This document shows positions 27,739 through 36,052 of a stretch of DNA of 64,000 bases, one piece after another. Every line of letters starts with the position of its first letter. Positions within the stretch are counted from its first letter, which is position 1. A program made the position numbers and the translations under genes. Origin of the DNA: Scytolyngbya sp. HA4215-MV1 (GTDB lineage: Bacteria; Cyanobacteriota; Cyanobacteriia; Leptolyngbyales; Leptolyngbyaceae); assembly GCA_019359045.1 (NCBI GenBank), contig JAHHIA010000007.1:186001-250000 (forward strand), in the 5' to 3' direction. The notes under the pieces were generated by a model. It did not search any database. It had not been told where the DNA came from and saw nothing but the letters and a program-made list of their open reading frames with translations.

Positions 27739-29385
27739 GTGACAATTTCGCCATTCACGACCGAACAGTTGCTATTTTCTCCCGCCCAGCCCCAGAGAGA
27801 TGCGATCCCAACAATTTTTGCATTTCCTAATGAATATAGTGTAGGTATTACCAGTCTGGGCTATCAGGTGGTTTGGGCAACGCTTTCATGTCGGGAAGAT
27901 CTGCAAGTAAGCCGTCTATTTACTGACGCGCATGAATCTTTACCTGCCCACCCAGAACTCCTGGGGTTTTCTCTCTCGTGGGAGTTAGATTATGTCAACG
28001 TTTTGAATCTGTTGGAGTTTTTGGAAATCCCAATTCGATCTGCGGTACGGACTGAAAACCATCCGTTAGTGTTCGGGGGAGGACCTGTGCTCACGGCAAA
28101 CCCAGAACCCTTTGCCGACTTTTTTGATGTCATTTTATTGGGCGATGGCGAACGGGTCTTGCATGAGTTCATTCGTGCCTATCAAGCAGTGCGATACGCC
28201 GATCGGGAAACACAACTGCTGCACCTGACGCAAGTGCCAGGGATCTATGTTCCCAGTTTGTATGAAGTCACTTATCAGAGTGCAGATGCTGGGGTGCAGG
28301 CGATCGTCCCGCGCCATTCCACAATCCCTCTCCCAGTTCACAAACAGACCTATCGGGGCAATACGCTCTCGGCGTCTACCGTTGTGACTCCTAAAGCTGC
28401 CTGGGAGAATATTTATATGGTGGAAGTGGTGCGAAGTTGCCCGGAAATGTGCCGCTTTTGCCTTGCCAGCTATTTAACTTTGCCCTTTCGCCCTGCCAGT
28501 CTAGAAGATGCCCTGATCCCGCAAATCGAGCAAGGGCTAAAGGTCACCGATCGCTTGGGGTTGTTGGGGGCATCAGTGACACAGCATCCTGAGTTTGATG
28601 CCTTACTGGATTATTTAAGTCAGCCTCAGTACGACCAGGTACGCCTCAGTATCGCCTCCGTGCGAACCAATACCGTCACCCGCAAGCTGGCAGAAACACT
28701 GGTTAAACATGACACCCGATCGATCACGATTGCGGTCGAAAGTGGCTCCGATCGCTTGCGGCGAATCATCAACAAAAAATTGAGCAATGACGAAATTATC
28801 CAGGCAGCGATCAACGCCAAGGCTGGAGGACTGAGTAGCCTCAAACTCTACGGCATGGTGGGCATTCCAGGCGAAACGCCGGAAGATTTGGAGCAAACCG
28901 TAGCCATGATGCGCGAAATTAAGCGATCGGCACCTGGCTTACGATTAACCTTGGGATGCAGCACCTTTGTTCCCAAAGCCCATACCCCATTCCAGTGGTT
29001 TGGGCTAAATCCCCAAGCAGAAAAACGGCTCCAGTCTTTGCAGAAGCAGTTGCGTCCCCAGGGTATCGATTTTCGTCCAGAAAGTTATCACTGGTCCGTG
29101 ATTCAAACCTTACTCTCGCGGGGCGATCGACGGCTTTCTCATTTTTTAGAACTCACTCGACACTACGGTGATACATTGGGGAGTTACCGTCGTGCTTTTA
29201 AGGAACTACGGGGACAGTTGCCCAATCTGGACTTCTATGTTTACACTGACTGGCATCCAGAACAGGTCTTGCCCTGGACGCATTTGCAAGGTCCTTTGCC
29301 AGCCACTACGCTCCTGAAGCACCGAGAAACAGCCGTTGCTTTGTTTGATCGATCGCAGCCACAAGCCACTGCCAGCGTACCCTAA
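27739..29385 (+). CDS. B12-binding-domain-like radical SAM protein
   Basis: 548 residues beginning with a GTG at 27739. The first 170 residues resemble a cobalamin-binding-type Rossmann domain (GITSLGYQVVWATL, PLVFGGGPVLTANPEPF, VILLGDGERVL). The radical SAM core carries the 4Fe-4S motif CPEMCRFC (CxxxCxxC), followed by LGASVTQHPEF and VESGSDRLRR. The family includes tRNA and metabolite-modifying enzymes; the substrate cannot be assigned. Cyanobacteria keep a conserved member of this type. The small CPXCG gene starts 36 bases downstream, so they may be cotranscribed. Confidence 0.88.
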   Translation: MTISPFTTEQLLFSPAQPQRDAIPTIFAFPNEYSVGITSLGYQVVWATLSCREDLQVSRLFTDAHESLPAHPELLGFSLSWELDYVNVLNLLEFLEIPIRSAVRTENHPLVFGGGPVLTANPEPFADFFDVILLGDGERVLHEFIRAYQAVRYADRETQLLHLTQVPGIYVPSLYEVTYQSADAGVQAIVPRHSTIPLPVHKQTYRGNTLSASTVVTPKAAWENIYMVEVVRSCPEMCRFCLASYLTLPFRPASLEDALIPQIEQGLKVTDRLGLLGASVTQHPEFDALLDYLSQPQYDQVRLSIASVRTNTVTRKLAETLVKHDTRSITIAVESGSDRLRRIINKKLSNDEIIQAAINAKAGGLSSLKLYGMVGIPGETPEDLEQTVAMMREIKRSAPGLRLTLGCSTFVPKAHTPFQWFGLNPQAEKRLQSLQKQLRPQGIDFRPESYHWSVIQTLLSRGDRRLSHFLELTRHYGDTLGSYRRAFKELRGQLPNLDFYVYTDWHPEQVLPWTHLQGPLPATTLLKHRETAVALFDRSQPQATASVP

Positions 29386-29421
29386 ACTCAATCCAGCTCC
29401 CAGCGTCTCGCTTTTTTAGCT

Positions 29422-29610
29422 ATGCAAAATACAGCTGAGTATACTTGCGCTTATTGTGGCGAACCTAACACGACCTTTGTAGATTTCAGCGCTGGGATGC
29501 AACAATCTTATGTGGAAGATTGCCAGGTTTGCTGTCGTCCCAATGTGTTGTATATCCGAATTGACGAAGACACATTAGACATTGAAATCGATAGCGAATA
29601 CGAAGGCTAA
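29422..29610 (+). CDS. CPXCG-type cysteine-rich zinc-binding protein
   Basis: 62 residues. Two CxxC pairs, CAYCG near residue 9 and CQVCC near residue 35, form a probable zinc ribbon; the tail is acidic (DEDTLDIEIDSEYEG). It matches the CPXCG-motif small protein family of unknown role. It lies between the radical SAM gene and glutaminase on the same strand with gaps of 36 and 35 bases. Confidence 0.85.
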   Translation: MQNTAEYTCAYCGEPNTTFVDFSAGMQQSYVEDCQVCCRPNVLYIRIDEDTLDIEIDSEYEG

Positions 29611-29645
29611 GCGGGTGACTCAGTTTTTTTCTTCAATGACATTCC

Positions 29646-30659
29646 ATGGAAAATGACGATCTAGGATTGAGTCACGATTCAACCACCGAACCTTCACCGA
29701 TCCAGGCTTTTTTAAAACATCTCTATACTCAATATCAACCCTTGCAAGCGGGCAAAGTCGCCAGCTACATTCCTGAATTGGCAAAGGTCGATCCAGATTT
29801 GTTTAGTATTTGCATTGTCACGGTCGATGGCAAAGTGTTTGAAGTCGGCGACGCTGATCAGTTATTTACCCTCCAGTCCATCTCCAAAGCCTTTATGTAC
29901 GGCATGGCACTGGAAGATCATGGACGATCGTACGTTTCGACGAAGGTGGGCGTTGAACCCACTGGCGATCCCTTTAACTCCATCATTCGCCTGGATGAGT
30001 CCTCCAAACGTCCTGACAATCCCATGATCAATGCGGGAGCGATCGCCACCACCAGCCTGATCAAAGGCGCAGATCCGACCGAACGGTTGAACCGAATGCT
30101 GGAGATGTTTCGTCGCTACATTGGGCATGAGGCGTTTGTCGATATGTCCGTCTTTATGTCCGAGCGCACCACCGGACATCGCAATCGAGCCATGGCGCAC
30201 CTGATGCGCAATTTTGGCATGATTGACGATCGTCTGGACGAATCCCTCGATCTCTACTTTCAGCAATGTTCGCTTTTGGTCAACTGCCGCGATCTAGCAG
30301 TGATGGCAGCCACCCTAGCAAATCGAGGCATCAACCCAATCACTGATGAACAAGCGATTCATCCTGACTATGTCCGCGATATTCTCAGCGTGATGTACAC
30401 CTGTGGCATGTACAACTATGCAGGGCAATGGGCATATCAAATTGGGCTACCTGCCAAAAGCGGGGTCTGTGGTGGCATTATTGCGGTGGTGCCCAACCAG
30501 ATTGGCATTGGGGTCTTTTCTCCCCGGCTAGACTCTCATGGCAATAGTGTCCGAGGAGTCAAAATTTGTGAAGAACTCTCACGCCAGTTCAATCTCCATC
30601 TGCTCGACCTGGCAATGGGCAGGTGCAAGTTTGCGGAGACACAATCGCCACTCTCTTGA
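29646..30659 (+). CDS. glsA: Glutaminase A
   Basis: Hydrolyses glutamine to glutamate and ammonia in the cytosol. 337 residues, slightly longer than the typical 305-310 because of about 15 extra residues at each end. The serine-beta-lactamase-like fold is recognised by the catalytic SxxK in [10 protein letters not shown], the [14 protein letters not shown] segment and the C-terminal [21 protein letters not shown]. Probably the last gene of the radical SAM-CPXCG-glsA run. Confidence 0.95.
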   Translation: MENDDLGLSHDSTTEPSPIQAFLKHLYTQYQPLQAGKVASYIPELAKVDPDLFSICIVTVDGKVFEVGDADQLFTLQSISKAFMYGMALEDHGRSYVSTKVGVEPTGDPFNSIIRLDESSKRPDNPMINAGAIATTSLIKGADPTERLNRMLEMFRRYIGHEAFVDMSVFMSERTTGHRNRAMAHLMRNFGMIDDRLDESLDLYFQQCSLLVNCRDLAVMAATLANRGINPITDEQAIHPDYVRDILSVMYTCGMYNYAGQWAYQIGLPAKSGVCGGIIAVVPNQIGIGVFSPRLDSHGNSVRGVKICEELSRQFNLHLLDLAMGRCKFAETQSPLS

Positions 30660-30898
30660 GTTTTTAGCAAATCCCTCACCATAAAAACCCTCTCATTGCG
30701 TAAATCATTGAGGAGGTTGCTCCAGCTCCAGCTTGTGTCTTAAGTAGGATCTTTGAGCAAAAAAAATTATCTAAATACTAAAAAATGAGAAGTGTCTTAG
30801 AATACAAATACAGATTTCATATAAACCTGCCGCTTTAACTTCGATCTCCAGGTAAGCCAACAGATTGTGACTTTTCAGTTCTCTGTGGGAGTTAAAAA

Positions 30899-31474
30899 AT
30901 GTCTGGAAAATTTTTCTCTTTAAAACGATATTCGAGCAAGGCCTTATTGATGGGAACGATCGTTCTGGGTGGGTTAATTCCTGCCTTTTCTGCGATCGCG
31001 GGTCAATTGAGCAACGGTCAATCCTTTTTCAACCATCCGCCTCTGCTGATTCGAACCGCAACTACTTCACATAGTCGTTACACTCCTGCAACTTATCAGT
31101 TCACGTTGCGCGTTCCTGCGGATGCTGGAGAACCCTTAGGCGCCGTTAAAATCGCGCAAGTCGAGAACTCCGAAAAGATTGCCTTTGAACCAAATCATAG
31201 TACTGCTTTTATCGGCGATAGCCTTGCTGGAGGACCCATGCTATCGCTGGCGAGCATCGGTGGAGAGCAACCGAAGGATGCGACTGAGGTCACGGTAGTC
31301 TTTGATCCACCCGTGCAACCTGGTAAAACAGTCACAGTGGAAATTAGAGCCACTCAGAACCCAAATGGCGGCATCTATCTCTTTGGCGTCACCGCGTTTC
31401 CTGCGGGAGAAAATAGCCTCGGGCAGTTTTTGGGACACGGTCGCTTACATTTTGAGAGTGGTTCAGGGGGTTAG
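30899..31474 (+). CDS. DUF2808 secreted protein
   Basis: 191 residues. The N-terminal signal peptide (basic SLKRYSSKA, then LLMGTIVLGGLIPAFSAIAG) predicts export. The mature part has the DUF2808 pattern: YQFTLRVPADAGEPLGAVKIAQ, then VTVVFDPPVQPGKTVTVEIRA and NPNGGIYLFGVTAFPAG. These proteins are found mainly in cyanobacteria; the function is unknown, presumably in the periplasm or cell envelope. A GGGAG ribosome site precedes the ATG. Confidence 0.9.
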   Translation: MSGKFFSLKRYSSKALLMGTIVLGGLIPAFSAIAGQLSNGQSFFNHPPLLIRTATTSHSRYTPATYQFTLRVPADAGEPLGAVKIAQVENSEKIAFEPNHSTAFIGDSLAGGPMLSLASIGGEQPKDATEVTVVFDPPVQPGKTVTVEIRATQNPNGGIYLFGVTAFPAGENSLGQFLGHGRLHFESGSGG

Positions 31475-31817
31475 GCAGTGAGATCGGTTTTATCATCCGA
31501 GGGTTGAACCTGTGAAATCTGTATAATTTCCCCTGACTGATCGTCTTAGGGAAGCGCAACGGGATGGTATCGATCTGTCCTTTGAAGCCCTAATCCTTAG
31601 GGAAGCGCAGCGGCATGGTACCGATCTGTCCTTTGAGGCTCTAATCCCTTTTAGCTGGTTGAATCCATCCTTTGGGAATAGGGCGGGAATGCCGAGAGCG
31701 AGTTAGCACGGGGACATGTAGACGGACTGTTGCTCTCCACATCCCCGTGTCTCCCGTTTTTCCATGCCAGTCGGCGACTTCCCAAAATATGAGCCACACC
31801 CTCCTCTAGACTCAATT
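31475..31817. other. 343-bp gap with tandem repeat and hairpin
   Basis: Between the DUF2808 gene and the convergent epimerase gene. It contains the two-copy 51-bp tandem repeat at 31545-31646 and a hairpin with 8-bp arms CACGGGGA/TCCCCGTG at 31707-31714 and 31742-31749. The hairpin may terminate one of the convergent transcripts. Confidence 0.5.
31545..31646. repeat. Two tandem 51-bp repeats
   Basis: 31545-31595 and 31596-31646 share CTTAGGGAAGCGCA...GATCTGTCCTTTGA with a handful of substitutions. It is non-coding. Accumulated differences suggest the duplication is not very recent. Confidence 0.8.
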
Positions 31818-32768
31818 TCAGGTATAAAGCGATCGAATCCAGTTCCATTCCTGGCTCAGACCGTCTTTGAGCGAAACCTGCGGTTGATAACCGAGGATGT
31901 TTCTTGCCTTAGAAACGTCTGCCGCTGTGTGGCGGGCATCGCCCATGGCTTTGCCAATATGGTTTCTGCGAATCGGACTGCCAACTACCTGTTCCATGGT
32001 GTCGATCACCTCGGTCAGCACGACCCGGCTACCGCCACCAATATTGAACACTTCCCCAATCGCCTCTGCCACACTGGCAGCAGCAAGATTAGCCGCGATC
32101 GCATCACTGACAAACGTAAAGTCGCGGGTTTGTTGTCCATCGCCATAGATGGGGATGGCTTCATCTGCCAGTACAGCTTTAAAGAACTTGTGGAACGCCA
32201 TATCCGGCCGTTGGCGCGGTCCATACACCGTAAAGTAGCGCAACGCTGTCACTGGCACCTGAAAATTTTGATGGTAGAGCCAGCATAACCGCTCGGCTGC
32301 CAGCTTGGTAATGCCATAGGGAGAAACTGGCTGGGGACAAATGGTCTCATAGGTAGGTAGCGCTTCAGCATTGCCATACACTGAAGATGTGGATGCAAAG
32401 ACCAGACGTTTCAAACCCTTGGCATCTTTGGCAGCTTCCAATAGAATCTGTGTGGCATTGATGTTGCGCTCGGTGTAAGAACGAAACCCTGCGCCCCAAC
32501 TGGCGCGCACACCCGCTTGGGCTGCTTGGTGGTAAACCACATCAACATTGTCTAGCAAGGCAACCCAGTCGATCGCCTGAATATCGCCTTCCACTAACTG
32601 GAAGTTTGGGTTGCATTCAAACGCAGCCACATTCTTCCGCTTCAAGGCTGGATCATAATAATCATTGAAATGGTCAACCCCAATCACGCGCTCTCCCCGA
32701 CTCAGGAGAGTGTCAACCAGATGGGAACCGATAAACCCTGCCGCACCTGTCACAATACTAGTGGTCAT
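31818..32768 (-). CDS. NAD-dependent nucleotide-sugar epimerase/dehydratase (extended SDR)
   Basis: 316 residues. The Rossmann motif TGAAGFIGSHL, the STSSVYG segment, the catalytic SPYGITKLAAE (YxxxK) and ALRYFTVYGPRQRPDMA are typical of UDP-glucuronate or UDP-glucose 4-epimerases. The substrate is likely a UDP-sugar, but family members are hard to separate by eye. It is the last gene of the minus-strand glycan operon, 93 bp after the second GT8-like gene, and probably supplies an activated sugar for the glycosyltransferases. Confidence 0.9.
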   Translation of the reverse strand: MTTSIVTGAAGFIGSHLVDTLLSRGERVIGVDHFNDYYDPALKRKNVAAFECNPNFQLVEGDIQAIDWVALLDNVDVVYHQAAQAGVRASWGAGFRSYTERNINATQILLEAAKDAKGLKRLVFASTSSVYGNAEALPTYETICPQPVSPYGITKLAAERLCWLYHQNFQVPVTALRYFTVYGPRQRPDMAFHKFFKAVLADEAIPIYGDGQQTRDFTFVSDAIAANLAAASVAEAIGEVFNIGGGSRVVLTEVIDTMEQVVGSPIRRNHIGKAMGDARHTAADVSKARNILGYQPQVSLKDGLSQEWNWIRSLYT

Positions 32769-32861
32769 ATTTTTCCAAGTTGCTGCTTACAAAAAATCTG
32801 GGAAATAGAAAGGGTCCGTCTGGTTTATGGGTCTGGATGCAAAGCCAGCCTCCAGCCACTG

Positions 32862-33785
32862 CTATTGAAAGGCACTTTTAATTTTCCGCGTCACCTTGCG
32901 GGTCAGTTCTTGCCAGGAGTTGGGTATAGGGTCTGGCGATTCTGGTTGCACCGGACGAGGTTCATGCAAATAACGATAGTGCTCCCAAAGTTCCCGATAA
33001 GGAGACCCCGCTTTCATGGGAGTGCCTGCCCAATGCAGGTACCGTAATGGCGTGCCGCGATCGTACAAAATATGGTCTTTTTCCTGAAAATTTGGCGAAC
33101 CTGCCCAACTACCTGGTTCATTTGCCCGCAGTTTTACTAAATTGACTCGACGAGGCATAGACCTCAGCACCAGGTAGTTCATAATGGGCTGATCGGTGGT
33201 TTGGCGAGAAAAGTCGAAGTATTCCCGGTGAGCGGCACATTCGCGCAGCAGTTCCACCATGCGCTCCAGCGGCAGTGCACTCTTTTTGGATGCCCAAAAT
33301 CCGCTGTTGAATACATCCTGAAGTTGTTCGTCAGAAAATAACCCCTGTTCTTTTACCAATGAAGAGAAGACATCGTTCAGCCCTCTGCCCTTAAAGTGAA
33401 AGTCGCAGCAGAGAAATTCTGCTTCTGCCAGGTGATCCATCACGTTGGCGATTTTCTCGAATACGATGATATCGGTATCAATGTAGAGAAACTCATCCAG
33501 CGGTCCCGACCAAGCAACCAGCTTCCGCATTTTGTTGGGCAGTGCCAAAAAGTCGCGATCGAAAATATTGGCGATCGTGTCGGTAAATTGGTTCAGAAAA
33601 TCGAGATCGGGGAAAAGCTGAACATTGTGACGCTTTTGCAATTCGGCAAACACCGTCTGGTGCTCATCATTGAAAGGAATGAGAAAGACTTCGGTGTCTG
33701 GGTCATAAAAGCGAATGCTGTTGAGTAGGGCGATCGCGTTTTCGCCCACCTTATCATTCGCAACGATATAAATTCCTCGGCGCAT
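32862..33785 (-). CDS. GT8-like glycosyltransferase (Npun_R2821/R2823 type)
   Basis: 307 residues. A GT-A-type fold is suggested by the opening GIYIVANDKVGENAIALLNSI and the metal-binding DxD in FLYIDTDIIVF. The late segment RYLHWAGTPM is shared with the neighbouring gene at 33795, which is a paralogue. The family is widespread in cyanobacteria, and the donor and acceptor are unknown. Start 33785 lies 9 bases after the stop of the preceding paralogue, so they are cotranscribed. Confidence 0.83.
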   Translation of the reverse strand: MRRGIYIVANDKVGENAIALLNSIRFYDPDTEVFLIPFNDEHQTVFAELQKRHNVQLFPDLDFLNQFTDTIANIFDRDFLALPNKMRKLVAWSGPLDEFLYIDTDIIVFEKIANVMDHLAEAEFLCCDFHFKGRGLNDVFSSLVKEQGLFSDEQLQDVFNSGFWASKKSALPLERMVELLRECAAHREYFDFSRQTTDQPIMNYLVLRSMPRRVNLVKLRANEPGSWAGSPNFQEKDHILYDRGTPLRYLHWAGTPMKAGSPYRELWEHYRYLHEPRPVQPESPDPIPNSWQELTRKVTRKIKSAFQ

Positions 33786-33794
33786 GGGGGTCTC

Positions 33795-34799
33795 CTAAGA
33801 CTTGAGTCCAATCTTTTTCAGAACCCGGGTCGTCAGACTGGGTGGCTGATTGTAAGGGATTGGCTTGCCAGTGAACTGAGGGCGAGCTTCTGGCGTGTGC
33901 AAGTAGCGGTAGTGCAAAAAGATATCCCGATAAGGGAGATCCAGATTTTCTCCAGCGCACAGACGAGTAAACAACGTGGAAGAAACGCCGATGTAGTGCA
34001 GGTAGGTAAGGCGAGCATTTTTGTCGTACAGCACATGGTTGCGCTCTTCAAAATGGCGAGAAGTTACCGAATTCCCCGCCCGCACTCCTTCCGGTAAATG
34101 GAGCGCCAGGTTATGAATTGATACACTCGATCTCAGAGTCATGTAGTTTAAGACAGACTGATTCGGTGCATTTAAGTACAAAACTTCTGCTTCACCTTCT
34201 GCCAGTCTCTCTACCAACCAAGCCCGGCGCTCTGGCTCGAACATACCTCGTTTAGAGGCAAAGCAACCAGAACAAAAAATATCAGAAGTAATGCGGCTGG
34301 CGTTGAAAACATCTAGTAACTTCGGTGAATCTAGGTTAAAAATGTGCGCTGGATCTTTGTGCTGGAAGTCGTAAGTGACAAAGTCGGCGTCATCCAGAGC
34401 ATTGAAGAAGATAGCGGGAGAATCAAGCAACAAAGTATCGGCGTCTAGGTAAATAAAGCGATCGAAAGGTGCGGCAGGATCAAACGCAGCGTAGCGATGG
34501 TTGCAGTGAATTCGATAGACGCCATCAATCCCTTGCTCTTGCCATTGCTGCATCGCAAACGGGTGGGTCTTCCAAACCTGAGTCGAAAATGCTTCCCAGG
34601 GAGCAAAGATTGCCGGATCATTCATCAATGAGACATTTTTGCGGTTGGCGATCTCCGCTTTGACTTTATCGAGGCGATCGTCGTAAGCAATGACGCAAAC
34701 GGGGAAATCAGCGCCTGCATTCGCTTCAATGCTATTGAGCAGAGCGACCAATTGGTCGTAGACTGCGTCGTTTGCCAGCGTGTAGATACCGTCTATCAT
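33795..34799 (-). CDS. GT8-like glycosyltransferase (Npun_R2821/R2823 type), paralogue
   Basis: 334 residues. It shares its architecture with the gene at 32862: GIYTLANDAVYDQLVALLNSI at the N-terminus, DxD in FIYLDADTLLL, and LTYLHYIGV near the C-terminus. Probable cytoplasmic transferase for a surface polysaccharide. It follows the GT10 gene by 24 bases. The two copies have diverged enough to have different specificities. Confidence 0.83.
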   Translation of the reverse strand: MIDGIYTLANDAVYDQLVALLNSIEANAGADFPVCVIAYDDRLDKVKAEIANRKNVSLMNDPAIFAPWEAFSTQVWKTHPFAMQQWQEQGIDGVYRIHCNHRYAAFDPAAPFDRFIYLDADTLLLDSPAIFFNALDDADFVTYDFQHKDPAHIFNLDSPKLLDVFNASRITSDIFCSGCFASKRGMFEPERRAWLVERLAEGEAEVLYLNAPNQSVLNYMTLRSSVSIHNLALHLPEGVRAGNSVTSRHFEERNHVLYDKNARLTYLHYIGVSSTLFTRLCAGENLDLPYRDIFLHYRYLHTPEARPQFTGKPIPYNQPPSLTTRVLKKIGLKS

Positions 34800-34823
34800 G
34801 AGGGTTTTACAAATAGAGGGGAA

Positions 34824-35786
34824 TTAATCAAACTTGGCAGTAAAATCGGAAAGCCAGTTGAGTAAATTCAACTGATGCAGAATAATCTGACGCGCTTCAG
34901 CGATCGCATCTTTCGCCTGATACCAGGCATCGGGACTGGAAATCACCTCCTGGATATATGCCAACCCTTTTTCATCCAGACTGGGCAGACGCAAAAAGCT
35001 ACCCGGAGGGAGTAATTTATCTGCAGCGGGTCCTCCATAATAAATCGGCAGACACCAGGCGAGTAGAGCATCCCAAAGTTTCTCACTGACGTACCAATCA
35101 TTGTCAGCGTAGTTTTCGATCGCCAAATTGTAGCGATAGGGAGCCATGGTGTACCACTTATTGCCAATTCTGCCGTAGCCCCCTGCCCAGTCGGGCAAGT
35201 TACGCCCAAACAGGTCAAAGTCCACGTCAGAGTTCTTCAACAGTTTCAGGAAAGATAATCGCTTTTGGTGGTTTGCAGTTCTATCAATACCAGAGGTAAT
35301 CCAGGAGCAGGGGCGCACTTTTTCGGGTGGGGGCATCTCATTCAGCTCCCGAAAAGAGTTGGCATGATACCAGATGGCGGGCATGTAGTCAGGCACAGGA
35401 GCCAAATCATCGGGTCCCGATACATACCCACAAAACTGCTCTGCCACTTGATAATCTTGCTTGCGAATTTCTAGCCTTTCTTCAAACGGAGGCTCTCGAA
35501 TCAAGGCAACAATCCGTTCTTTCGGCACACCCCGTAAGCGAGTGGTAATATCGGGCGGCGCAGGCTGTGGTTTAAAAGCAGTCAACCAATTTTTGGGTGC
35601 AGCAGGTGGAATAAAAAAGTCGGCTCCAAAGTTATAAACCAGCAAAAAATCAGGGTTGGGCGTTTGTGACAGCATTTGCGTTTCTCCCCAAGTTCCAAAA
35701 AAATGGGGGGTCTGCTGCCACAACCAATCGTTTTGAGGCGTCAGATTTTTGTAGTTCGTCACCATGCCGAAAACTTTTTTATCCAT
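34824..35786 (-). CDS. GT10 (alpha-1,3-fucosyltransferase-like) glycosyltransferase
   Basis: 320 residues. The C-terminal half contains the GT10 donor-site pattern: YNLAIENYADNDWYVSEKLWDALLAWCLPIYYGGP, here given by its key residues E-N, E-K and P-I-Y-x-G. The N-terminus lacks a membrane anchor. GT10 enzymes use GDP-fucose or related donors. First gene of the minus-strand glycan operon; no GDP-fucose biosynthesis gene is present in this window. Confidence 0.85.
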   Translation of the reverse strand: MDKKVFGMVTNYKNLTPQNDWLWQQTPHFFGTWGETQMLSQTPNPDFLLVYNFGADFFIPPAAPKNWLTAFKPQPAPPDITTRLRGVPKERIVALIREPPFEERLEIRKQDYQVAEQFCGYVSGPDDLAPVPDYMPAIWYHANSFRELNEMPPPEKVRPCSWITSGIDRTANHQKRLSFLKLLKNSDVDFDLFGRNLPDWAGGYGRIGNKWYTMAPYRYNLAIENYADNDWYVSEKLWDALLAWCLPIYYGGPAADKLLPPGSFLRLPSLDEKGLAYIQEVISSPDAWYQAKDAIAEARQIILHQLNLLNWLSDFTAKFD

Positions 35787-36052
35787 AAACCTGACTTACC
35801 AGTAAATTTTCCATAAGGATAAGGTTTTGCGCAGTGGAAGGTTCCAACACGCCATAATGAGTGATCGATAAAAGAACTGATGCTGGATACAAGTCCCTTC
35901 GCAAAAGGTAACACAGCCTTTCTGACCGAATCCGCAATCTCTGACTTCTCCTCATACAGAATTTACGAAACACAAGAACTCGACAAGGTTTTTTTGCTCT
36001 GAAAATCAAGAGTTGGGCAGAATTTGTTAATAGGGATTGTGGCACAACTTCT

